Source: CAWBJP01 sp044867425
GTDB taxonomy: Bacteria; Actinomycetota; Acidimicrobiia; IMCC26256; BP-133
Direction of reading: 5' to 3'
DNA: 48,691 nucleotides
NCBI GenBank assembly: GCA_044867425.1
Contig: JBIOUX010000209.1
Location: 1-48,691 of the forward strand
Part shown: piece by piece, positions 34,771 through 41,228 of the stretch
Layout: every line of letters starts with the position of its first letter
How positions within the stretch are numbered: position 1 is the stretch's first letter
Program-made: the position numbers and the translations under genes
Notes under the pieces: generated by a model
Seen by the model: the letters and a program-made list of their open reading frames with translations, nothing else
What the model was told of the DNA's origin: nothing
Database searches by the model: none

Positions 34771-35766
34771 ATGACAGCCCAGGCTCAGACCCCGGATCGC
34801 AACCTGGCCATGGAGCTCGTGCGGGTCACCGAGGCGGCGGCCATGGCCGGGGGCCGCTGGATGGGGCGCGGCGACAAGGAAGCAGCCGACCAGGCGGCGG
34901 TCGACGCCATGCGGGCCGTCCTGTCCACCGTCTCCATGGACGGGATCGTCGTCATCGGCGAGGGCGAGAAGGACGAGGCCCCCATGCTCTACAACGGCGA
35001 GGCCATCGGGGACGGCCAACCGCCGGCGGTGGACATCGCCGTGGATCCCATCGACGGGACCACCCTCACCTCGCTGGGCCGGCCCAATGCCATCTCGGTC
35101 ATCGCCCTCTCCGAGCGGGGCACGATGTACAACCCCGGGCCCTGCGTCTACATGGAGAAGATCGCCGCCGGCCCCGAGGCCTTCGACGCCATCGACCTCA
35201 CCGCCTCGATCAAGGCCAACCTCAAGTGGGTGGCCAAGGCGCTGCGCAAGGACGTGGAGGATGTCACCGTTGTCATCCTCGACCGTCCCCGCCACAGCGA
35301 GATCATCAAGGAGTGCCGGGAGGCGGGGGCCCGCATCCGGCTCATCCCCGACGGCGACGTGGCCGGGGCCATCTCGGTGGCGTGGCCCGAGTCGGGCGCC
35401 GACCTCCTCATCGGGATCGGGGGCACCCCCGAGGGGGTGATCGCCGCCGCCGCCCTCAAATGCCTCGGGGGCAACATGCAGGGCCGCCTGTGGCCCCGCA
35501 ACGACGAGGAGCGCCGGCAGGCCGTCGACGCCGGCTGCGACGTCGACCAGGTGCTGGGGATCGACGACCTGGTGGCGGGCGAGGAGATCTTCTTCTCCGC
35601 CACCGGGATCACCGACGGGGAGCTGCTCAAGGGCGTGCGCTACCGGGGCGACGGGGCCACCACCCAGTCCCTGCTGATGCGGTGCAAGTCGGGCACCATC
35701 CGGCGGATGGACTCCACCCACCGGTGGAAGAAGCTCATGGAGTACTCGTCGATCAAGTTCGATTGA
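34771..35766 (+). CDS. glpX: Fructose-1,6-bisphosphatase class II
   Basis: Predicted 331-residue GlpX-type phosphatase of gluconeogenesis, hydrolysing fructose 1,6-bisphosphate. Metal and phosphate sites are evident: GEGEKDEAPMLYNGE, VDPIDGTTLTSLG, LDRPRHSEII, IPDGDVAGAI and GIGGTPEGVI. Length and order match actinobacterial GlpX, usually their only FBPase. AAGGAGCGAG lies 8 bases before the ATG. It is the last housekeeping gene before the lanthipeptide operon. Confidence 0.95.
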   Translation: MTAQAQTPDRNLAMELVRVTEAAAMAGGRWMGRGDKEAADQAAVDAMRAVLSTVSMDGIVVIGEGEKDEAPMLYNGEAIGDGQPPAVDIAVDPIDGTTLTSLGRPNAISVIALSERGTMYNPGPCVYMEKIAAGPEAFDAIDLTASIKANLKWVAKALRKDVEDVTVVILDRPRHSEIIKECREAGARIRLIPDGDVAGAISVAWPESGADLLIGIGGTPEGVIAAAALKCLGGNMQGRLWPRNDEERRQAVDAGCDVDQVLGIDDLVAGEEIFFSATGITDGELLKGVRYRGDGATTQSLLMRCKSGTIRRMDSTHRWKKLMEYSSIKFD

Positions 35767-35767
35767 C

Positions 35768-35864
35768 GCAAAGGGCACCGCGGGGCCGGAAGGGGCCGAG
35801 CCGGACCGAAGGGTGCCAGCGGGCCTCAAGGGTGTGAGCCGGGCGGAAGGGTCCGACGCAGCCC
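35768..35864 (+). repeat. Degenerate tandem 19-20-bp repeats between glpX and the synthetase
   Basis: About five head-to-tail units follow a consensus GAAGGGTGCGAGCCGGGCC, starting right after the glpX stop. Units differ at several positions but keep AAGGG and the G/C block. The array ends about 60 bp before the synthetase GTG; the remaining bases contain GGGGGCGA, a possible ribosome site. No coding potential is seen. Confidence 0.6.
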
Positions 35865-35924
35865 TTACCGCCAGCAACACCCCGTAGGGGCAGGAATCAG
35901 CCCATTGGGGGCGAACTCCAGATA

Positions 35925-38723
35925 GTGCCCGAACTGCCGCGCCCTGCGGCGGTCCCAACCCACCAGGAAAGGGCCGTGGAGGTCGCTCCCGCCGAGGCTG
36001 TCACCACCCCCGAGGCCGACATGCTCCTCGATGCCGTCCGGGTCCTGATCGACGGCCGCAGCTGGTCGATGCAGGTGGGCGAACCCTGGGCCCACGTCGC
36101 CCCCGCCGGCCACACCCTGCCTGAGCAGGGCTGGAAGCTGCACGTGTCCGCCACCGAGGAGTCGGCCGTCGACGTCGTGGCCGCCGTGGTCCCCGTTCTC
36201 CTGGCCGAAGGGACGGCTTTCAAGTTCGCCGCCGGGCTCCGCTACGTCCGGGTGCTGAACTCGGCCGGCGCCGACCGGGCCTCGTCGGGCAAGTTCCTCA
36301 CCGTCTACCCCACCGACGACGACCAGGCCAGCCGCATCGCCGCCGCCGCCCACGCCGCCACCGCCGGGCTGGCCGGCCCCGTCATCCTCTCCGACCGCCC
36401 CTACCGGGCCGGCAGCCTGGTCCACTACCGCTACGGCGGGTTCACCGGCCGCTACGCCATCGACGGCGACGGGCTCGTCGTCCACCTGTTGCGCACACCT
36501 GAGGGCGACCTCGTCCCCGACGAGCGGAAGCCGGGCTACTCCGCTCCCGCCTGGGCGGTGGATCCCTTCCAGCCGCCCGAAGGGCGAACGAGCCGCCAGG
36601 CGAAGAGCCATGGGCAGAGTCAAGTCCTGCTCAACGACCGGTACCTGGTCACCGGCGTCCTGGCCCAGGCCAACAAGGGTGGCACCTACCTGGCCACCGA
36701 CCGCCACACGGGCGAGACGGTGGTGGTGAAGGAAGGCCGGCCCCACGTGGCCACCACGGCCGGGGGCGACGCCCGCCACGCCATCCGCCACGAAGCCCGC
36801 ATGCTGGAACTGACCGGCCACCTGGGCCGCACCCCCGCCCTGGTCGACGTCTTCGACCAGGGGGGTCACTCCTTCCTGGTCGAGGAGCACGTCGATGCCG
36901 GCGGCCTCCGGGACGTGGTCGATCCCGCCTACGAGCCGCCCGGCACCGGCCTCCCGGCCCCCACCGTGCGGGCCCTGGCCCTGGCCGTGGCCGACACGGT
37001 GGCCGCCTTCCACGCCGCCGGCGTGGTGCTGCGGGACCTGACCCCCAACAACCTGCTCGTCACCGACAAGGGCGGCATCGTCGTCGTCGACCTGGAGCTG
37101 GCCCACCCGGCCGGCGAGGCGCCCCCGGCTCCGGCCGGCACCCCCGGCTACGCCGCCCCCGGACAGCTCACGGGCCGGCCCGCCGGCTTCCCCGACGACT
37201 ACTGGAGCCTGGGCGCCACCATCGCCTACCTGGCCACCGGCGCCGACCCCTACCTTCCCGCCGACGCCTCCCACAGCTGGACCGACCCGTCGCGCCTGGC
37301 CGCCTGGCTCGACGACCACGTCGCCTCGGGCGCCCTGGAGCCGGCGGTGGCGGGCGTGGTGGCGGCGGCCATGGACCCCGACCCCGCCCGGCGCCTCACC
37401 CCCGCGGGCACGGCCCGGGCCCTGGCCGGCGGGCTGGCACCCGCCCGACCCATCCTCCGTTCCGACGACGATCCGCCCGACCCGCCGGCCGTGGCCGCCG
37501 GGGTGGCCCACTGGCTGTGCCGCCGCCTGGGGACAGGGACGGCCGGCCACCTGTGGCCCACCGGGCCCACGGGGTCCCCGCTCGACCCGGTGAACGTCCA
37601 GGCGGGAGCCAGCGGCGCCGGCCTGTTCCTGGCCCGGGCGGCGGGGTTGATGGACGACGACCACAGCCTCCGCAAGGCCCTGGCCACCACCACCGCCTGG
37701 GTGTCGCAACAGATAGCGGACGGGCCACCGCGCCCACCGGGGCTCTACTTCGGTCTCTCCGGGGTGGCCTGGTTCCTCACCGAGGCGGCGGCCGTCCTCG
37801 GACGCGACGACCTCCTCCGGCGGGCCGACGAGCTGGCGCTGTCGCTGCCCGTCCCCGGGGACCGGGGTGTCCCCGACATGACCGTCGAGAACCCCGACCT
37901 CTCCCACGGCACCGCCGGCATCGGGCTGGCCCAGCTCCACCAGTGGCTGCGGACCGGTGACGACCGCTTCCTGGCCCGGGCCGTCCTCGCCGCCGAGCAT
38001 CTGGCCCGCACCGTCGAGCGCACCGACGCCGGCCCCATCTGGCCGGTGCCGGCCTCGGCTCCCAGCCGGCTGGCGGGCACCAGCTCCTACGGCTACGCCC
38101 ACGGGACCGCCGGCATCGCCACCTTCCTCCTCTACGCCGGCGCCGCCAGCGCCGAGGATGGGTTCACCGCCCTCGCCGTCGAGGCCCTCGAGGGGCTTCT
38201 CGCCCTGGCCGAGGAGGGCGCGGGCGGCAGTGCCTGGTGGCCGGCCGGCCCCGACGATCCCACCTGCTGGCCCCACTGGTGCAATGGCTCCTCGGGGGTG
38301 GGGACCGCCCTGGTCCGGGCCTACCTCCTCACGGGCCAGCGCCGCTATCTCAACGCCGCCGTCGCCGCCGCCCAGGCCGGGTTCATCGAACGCTGGCGCA
38401 GCTCTCCCGTCCAGTGCCACGGCCTGGCCGGTGATGCCGAGCTCCTCCTCGATCTCGCCGCCTGCACCGGCGACGAGGGGTACCGCGCCCAGGCCCGGGC
38501 GGCGGCGGCCGCCCTCTGGCTGCGGCGGCGGAACGACAGTGGGAACCTCACCTTCGCCGACGACACCGGGGGGGCGACCAGCGCCGCTTTCGGGACGGGC
38601 ATGGCCGGCGTCGGTTCCTTCTTCCTGCGCTTGGCCGCCGGCGGTCCCCGCCCCTTCACTCTCGACGAGCTGCTCCCCCGACCCCGCGGTTCCCGGTTCC
38701 GGCGAGCGAGGAGCTCGGCATGA
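35925..38723 (+). CDS. Lanthipeptide synthetase, lyase-kinase-cyclase (class III/IV)
   Basis: Predicted 932-residue three-domain RiPP enzyme that would phosphorylate Ser/Thr of a precursor, eliminate the phosphate, and add Cys thiols. The N-terminal phospholyase-like domain (about 40-205) contains GWKLHVSA (69-76). The kinase-like domain (about 240-490) has Lys269 in VVVKEGRPH, the catalytic loop RDLTPNNLL (D371, N376) and D389 in DLELA replacing DFG. The LanC-like domain (about 525-920) has AHGTAGIA, C786 in HWCNGSSG, and C831-H832 in QCHGLAG, an apparent complete zinc site. LanKC (class III) enzymes lack that site while LanL (class IV) keep it, so class IV-like is favoured. Residues 222-232 come from repeat R2. 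GTG start; a stop lies just upstream. Its stop overlaps the S9 peptidase ATG. Confidence 0.9.
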   Translation: MPELPRPAAVPTHQERAVEVAPAEAVTTPEADMLLDAVRVLIDGRSWSMQVGEPWAHVAPAGHTLPEQGWKLHVSATEESAVDVVAAVVPVLLAEGTAFKFAAGLRYVRVLNSAGADRASSGKFLTVYPTDDDQASRIAAAAHAATAGLAGPVILSDRPYRAGSLVHYRYGGFTGRYAIDGDGLVVHLLRTPEGDLVPDERKPGYSAPAWAVDPFQPPEGRTSRQAKSHGQSQVLLNDRYLVTGVLAQANKGGTYLATDRHTGETVVVKEGRPHVATTAGGDARHAIRHEARMLELTGHLGRTPALVDVFDQGGHSFLVEEHVDAGGLRDVVDPAYEPPGTGLPAPTVRALALAVADTVAAFHAAGVVLRDLTPNNLLVTDKGGIVVVDLELAHPAGEAPPAPAGTPGYAAPGQLTGRPAGFPDDYWSLGATIAYLATGADPYLPADASHSWTDPSRLAAWLDDHVASGALEPAVAGVVAAAMDPDPARRLTPAGTARALAGGLAPARPILRSDDDPPDPPAVAAGVAHWLCRRLGTGTAGHLWPTGPTGSPLDPVNVQAGASGAGLFLARAAGLMDDDHSLRKALATTTAWVSQQIADGPPRPPGLYFGLSGVAWFLTEAAAVLGRDDLLRRADELALSLPVPGDRGVPDMTVENPDLSHGTAGIGLAQLHQWLRTGDDRFLARAVLAAEHLARTVERTDAGPIWPVPASAPSRLAGTSSYGYAHGTAGIATFLLYAGAASAEDGFTALAVEALEGLLALAEEGAGGSAWWPAGPDDPTCWPHWCNGSSGVGTALVRAYLLTGQRRYLNAAVAAAQAGFIERWRSSPVQCHGLAGDAELLLDLAACTGDEGYRAQARAAAAALWLRRRNDSGNLTFADDTGGATSAAFGTGMAGVGSFFLRLAAGGPRPFTLDELLPRPRGSRFRRARSSA
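36590..36621 (+). repeat. R2 core inside the synthetase reading frame
   Basis: These 32 bases match the R2 copy at the UDP-glucose dehydrogenase start at 30 of 32 positions (GAGCCGC, AGGCGAAGAGCCATG, GCAGAGTC). Here they encode SRQAKSHGQS in frame, in the linker between the lyase and kinase domains. Confidence 0.7.
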
Positions 38724-40642
38724 GCCGCGCCGCCGAGCTCGCCGCCGCCCTGGCCGCCCTCCCGCAGCGACGGGACTTCGCCTTTTCCGCCGAGCTGGGC
38801 CGTGCCGCCTGGATCGAGGGGGATGTTGTGGCATGGCAGGACGACGGCAATCCCGGCTCGGTCCTGCACGCCGAGCCGGGCGTCGCCCTTCCCGAAGGCA
38901 CGGTGGTCGAGCTCGTCGACCAGCGCCGCATCGGGCTGTGCCGCCCCATCGACGCCGGCGTGGAGCTGCTGGTCATCACGGTCGATGCCGCGGCCACCCC
39001 GCACCCCGTCGATAGCGGGGACACCCCGCACCCCGGGCGAGCACCGGACGCTCCGGTCTCCAAGATCGCCGCCCTGGCAACCCCCCGCACCTGCCTGCTT
39101 CCCCGCCTCTCCGGGGAGGCATGGCAGCTGCTGGCCGTCACGGGCTTCGAGGAGGTGACCGCCCTCCTCCGTATCGATTGGGCCGACGGCACCTGGTCGG
39201 AGGTGGGGCGGTTGCCGGCCCGCATCGACGGCGGCGTCTGGCTCGACCGCGGCCACCGGCTGCTCCTGAACGTCCTGGGACCGACCGGCCGGGCCAGCGT
39301 CTACGCCGTCGACCTCGACGCCGGACAGTTCAGCCCGTTCTTCGAGGTCTCACCCGACTCCGACGACCGGGCCGCGCTCATCGACCCGGAAACCCGGCAC
39401 CTGGTGGTGACCACCGACGCCCCCGGCTGGCCGGCGGTGGGCGTGGCCCGGCTGGGGGACCCGTCGCCCACGCGCTTCCTCCCCGCCCTCCCGGAAGGCG
39501 ACGAGGGCGCCCGACCTCTGGGCTTCGTCGGTCCGCCCGAGGCCCGCCACCTGCTCCTCCACCACGAAGCCGGCCCGTTCGTGCGCCTGCGCACGGCCGA
39601 TCTCACCACCCTGGAGATCTCCGAGCCCCTCCCCGTCCCCGACGGTGAGGTGGGCCGGGTGGTGGCCACCGACGGGTCCACCGTGCGCCTCGCCTTCTCC
39701 GCCCCGGATGTCCCGTGGCGGCCGGCCCGCCTGCATCTCCCCACCGGCGAATTCCGCCTCGACCTCGACCCCGCCGCCGACGGTGACGCCTACCGGTCGC
39801 GGCCCGGACAGGCCGTGACCTTCCCGGGCCCCGCAGGCCCCATGCCGGCCCTGGTCCTCGACCGGGCCGGCGCCGATGACCTCGTGGTGGTGGCCCTGCA
39901 CGGTGGGCCCATCGCCCGTTGGGGCGCCGAGTACCACGCCGAGCTCCAGCTCTTCGCCCGTCTCGGCTTCGGCGTCGTCGCCCTCGACTACCCCGGCAGC
40001 ACGGGTTGGGGCCGGCGCTACATGAACAGCCTCCTGGGCCACGCCGGGTCTCTCGACGTCGACGCGGTCGCATCCGTCATCGACGGCCTGGGGGCGAGCC
40101 GGGTCGTGCTCTACGGCGAGAGCTACGGCGCCTTCCTCGCCCTCGCTGTGGCCTGTGTGTGCCCTGTGGCTGGAGTAGTGGCTTTTGCCCCGTTCAAATC
40201 GTTCAGTTCGCTCAAGGCGCACGGATCGCCCGAAGTGCGCGGAACGCTGGAACTGCTCGATCAGGGAAATTCGGACAAACCCGGCAGGAATCTACTCAAA
40301 GGGTGCCGAATCATCCGGAGCAAGGTGCTCGTCGCGCACGGCACCGCGGATTTGACCATCCCCGTCGGGGAGTCCCGGGCACTGGTCCGGGCCCTGCGGG
40401 ACGGAAGGGACGCTGGGGACGACGAAGTGCGACTGGTCGAGCTTGAAGGCCAAGGCCATGACCTGGTGGATCGCGACGTCCTCGAGCACTGGTACCGGGA
40501 GCTGGCCGGCTTCGCCGGAGGGCTTTCGGAGTCGGGAACGCCTGCCCAACGAGATACCAGCAGCAGGGGCGCTGAGCAGGCGGCCTCGAGAACATCATCC
40601 GGAAGGGAGGTGGAACCGCATGTTCGAGCTCACCACGGCTGA
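38720..40642 (+). CDS. S9 peptidase of the lanthipeptide operon
   Basis: Predicted 640-residue prolyl-oligopeptidase-clan serine peptidase: a degenerate beta-propeller (residues 1-360), then an alpha/beta-hydrolase with VALHGGPIARWG, nucleophile S468 in YGESYGAF, D544 in HGTADLTIP and H580 in EGQGHDL. It starts with ATGA overlapping the synthetase stop, so the two are co-translated. S9 peptidases such as FlaP remove leaders in some class III clusters, and that role is proposed. Neither precursor contains Pro, so a prolyl specificity would not fit. From about 40140 to the stop, codon choice becomes less G/C-rich. The last 45 residues (after AGFAGG) form a low-complexity tail overlapping the first precursor gene by 23 bp. 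Confidence 0.87.
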   Translation: MSRAAELAAALAALPQRRDFAFSAELGRAAWIEGDVVAWQDDGNPGSVLHAEPGVALPEGTVVELVDQRRIGLCRPIDAGVELLVITVDAAATPHPVDSGDTPHPGRAPDAPVSKIAALATPRTCLLPRLSGEAWQLLAVTGFEEVTALLRIDWADGTWSEVGRLPARIDGGVWLDRGHRLLLNVLGPTGRASVYAVDLDAGQFSPFFEVSPDSDDRAALIDPETRHLVVTTDAPGWPAVGVARLGDPSPTRFLPALPEGDEGARPLGFVGPPEARHLLLHHEAGPFVRLRTADLTTLEISEPLPVPDGEVGRVVATDGSTVRLAFSAPDVPWRPARLHLPTGEFRLDLDPAADGDAYRSRPGQAVTFPGPAGPMPALVLDRAGADDLVVVALHGGPIARWGAEYHAELQLFARLGFGVVALDYPGSTGWGRRYMNSLLGHAGSLDVDAVASVIDGLGASRVVLYGESYGAFLALAVACVCPVAGVVAFAPFKSFSSLKAHGSPEVRGTLELLDQGNSDKPGRNLLKGCRIIRSKVLVAHGTADLTIPVGESRALVRALRDGRDAGDDEVRLVELEGQGHDLVDRDVLEHWYRELAGFAGGLSESGTPAQRDTSSRGAEQAASRTSSGREVEPHVRAHHG

Positions 40643-40808
40643 CGTTCTAGGCCTGCAGGTCATGACCGATGAGGTCACCGGCCTCAAGCGGAAGGGCTCT
40701 CGTCACGGGGCACGCAAGGTCAGTATCTGCCTCGTGACGCTGAGCAACGTCCTGAACGACGCCAACATCCTGAACATCTTTGGTGGCGGCGACGGGTTCA
40801 GCCTCTAA
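40620..40808 (+). CDS. Lanthipeptide precursor peptide 1
   Basis: Predicted 62-residue peptide. The leader part has MFELTTADVLGLQVMTDEV and the basic stretch RKGSRHGARK. The C-terminal part, the presumed core, begins VSICLVTLSNVLN and ends LNIFGGGDGFSL, with one Cys and four Ser/Thr. It is 46/62 identical to the second peptide (one-residue gap). GGGAGG 10 bases upstream is a strong ribosome site inside the end of the S9 peptidase gene. Position between synthetase/peptidase and transporters, size, duplication and the Ser-x-Cys-x-x-Thr core support a RiPP precursor. There is no Pro and no double-Gly leader motif before the core; the basic RHGARK stretch is the likely processing region. Confidence 0.85.
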   Translation: MFELTTADVLGLQVMTDEVTGLKRKGSRHGARKVSICLVTLSNVLNDANILNIFGGGDGFSL

Positions 40809-40830
40809 GACCGGGACCGTTGTCTTTCTC

Positions 40831-40903
40831 GACGGGAAGGTCCAGGGCTCAAACAACGGGTCCTGGCCTCCCGTCACCCTAAAAGCTCGGGAGAGGCCGA
40901 GCT
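40831..40903 (+). promoter_or_regulatory. Two hairpins between the precursor genes
   Basis: The first (40831-40875) pairs GACGGGAAGGTCCAGG with CCTGGCCTCCCGTC, a 14-bp stem with two single-base bulges and a 15-nt loop. The second (40884-40903) is AGCTCGG/CCGAGCT with a 6-nt loop. Neither is followed by a T-run. Such structures after a precursor gene often stabilise or partly terminate the message to raise precursor over enzyme levels; that function is inferred. Confidence 0.5.
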
Positions 40904-40931
40904 GTATCACACCGCGAAAGGGGGTGTGCGA

Positions 40932-41123
40932 ATGTTCGAGAAGGTGACCGTTGACGTGTCGGGTCTGGCTCTCATGACCGATGAGGTAGCCGGGCTGAAC
41001 CGTAAGGGTTCCCGGCACGGCGGTGCGAGGAAGGTCAGCGTGTGTCTCGTCACGCTGAACAATGTCCTCAATAACCTGAACGTGCTCAACATCTTCGGCG
41101 GTCTGGGCGGCTTCGGCCTCTAG
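40932..41123 (+). CDS. Lanthipeptide precursor peptide 2
   Basis: Predicted 63-residue paralogue of precursor 1. Leader: MFEKVTVDVSGLALMTDEV, then RKGSRHGGARK. Core region: VSVCLVTLNNVLNN and LNIFGGLGGFGL. Only Ser36 and Thr42 (numbered in this peptide) remain as dehydratable residues in the core, with Cys38 between them, so S-x-C-L-V-T-L is the conserved reactive motif. The C-terminal third is hydrophobic and Asn/Gly-rich. AAAGGGGGTG lies 5-6 bases upstream of the ATG. The conservation of both leader (MTDEV, RKGSRHG) and core suggests a single synthetase acts on both, perhaps making a two-component product. Confidence 0.85.
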   Translation: MFEKVTVDVSGLALMTDEVAGLNRKGSRHGGARKVSVCLVTLNNVLNNLNVLNIFGGLGGFGL

Positions 41124-41136
41124 AACAGCCTCACTC

Positions 41137-41186
41137 GCCAGGCAGGCGTACGTGTCTCCAAAGAGGAGGGGCGTGCGCCTGTTGGC
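41137..41186 (+). promoter_or_regulatory. Hairpin between precursor 2 and the transporter genes
   Basis: GCCAGGCAGGCGTACG and CGTGCGCCTGTTGGC pair imperfectly (core CAGGCG/CGCCTG) around a 19-nt loop, followed by TTTC. It is a candidate attenuator separating abundant precursor mRNA from the transporter message. The remaining bases before 41229 show a GGAGCGAAGG site followed by a 4-codon ORF and no other gene. Confidence 0.42.
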
Positions 41187-41228
41187 TTTCAGCAGGAGCG
41201 AAGGGTCATGCTCCCGAATTGAACCGTT

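Noticed and set aside
41208..41222. Four-codon ORF (MLPN) with a good ribosome site before the first ABC gene
   Set aside because: Too short to support; it may only assist reinitiation at the ABC start, and is mentioned there rather than called.
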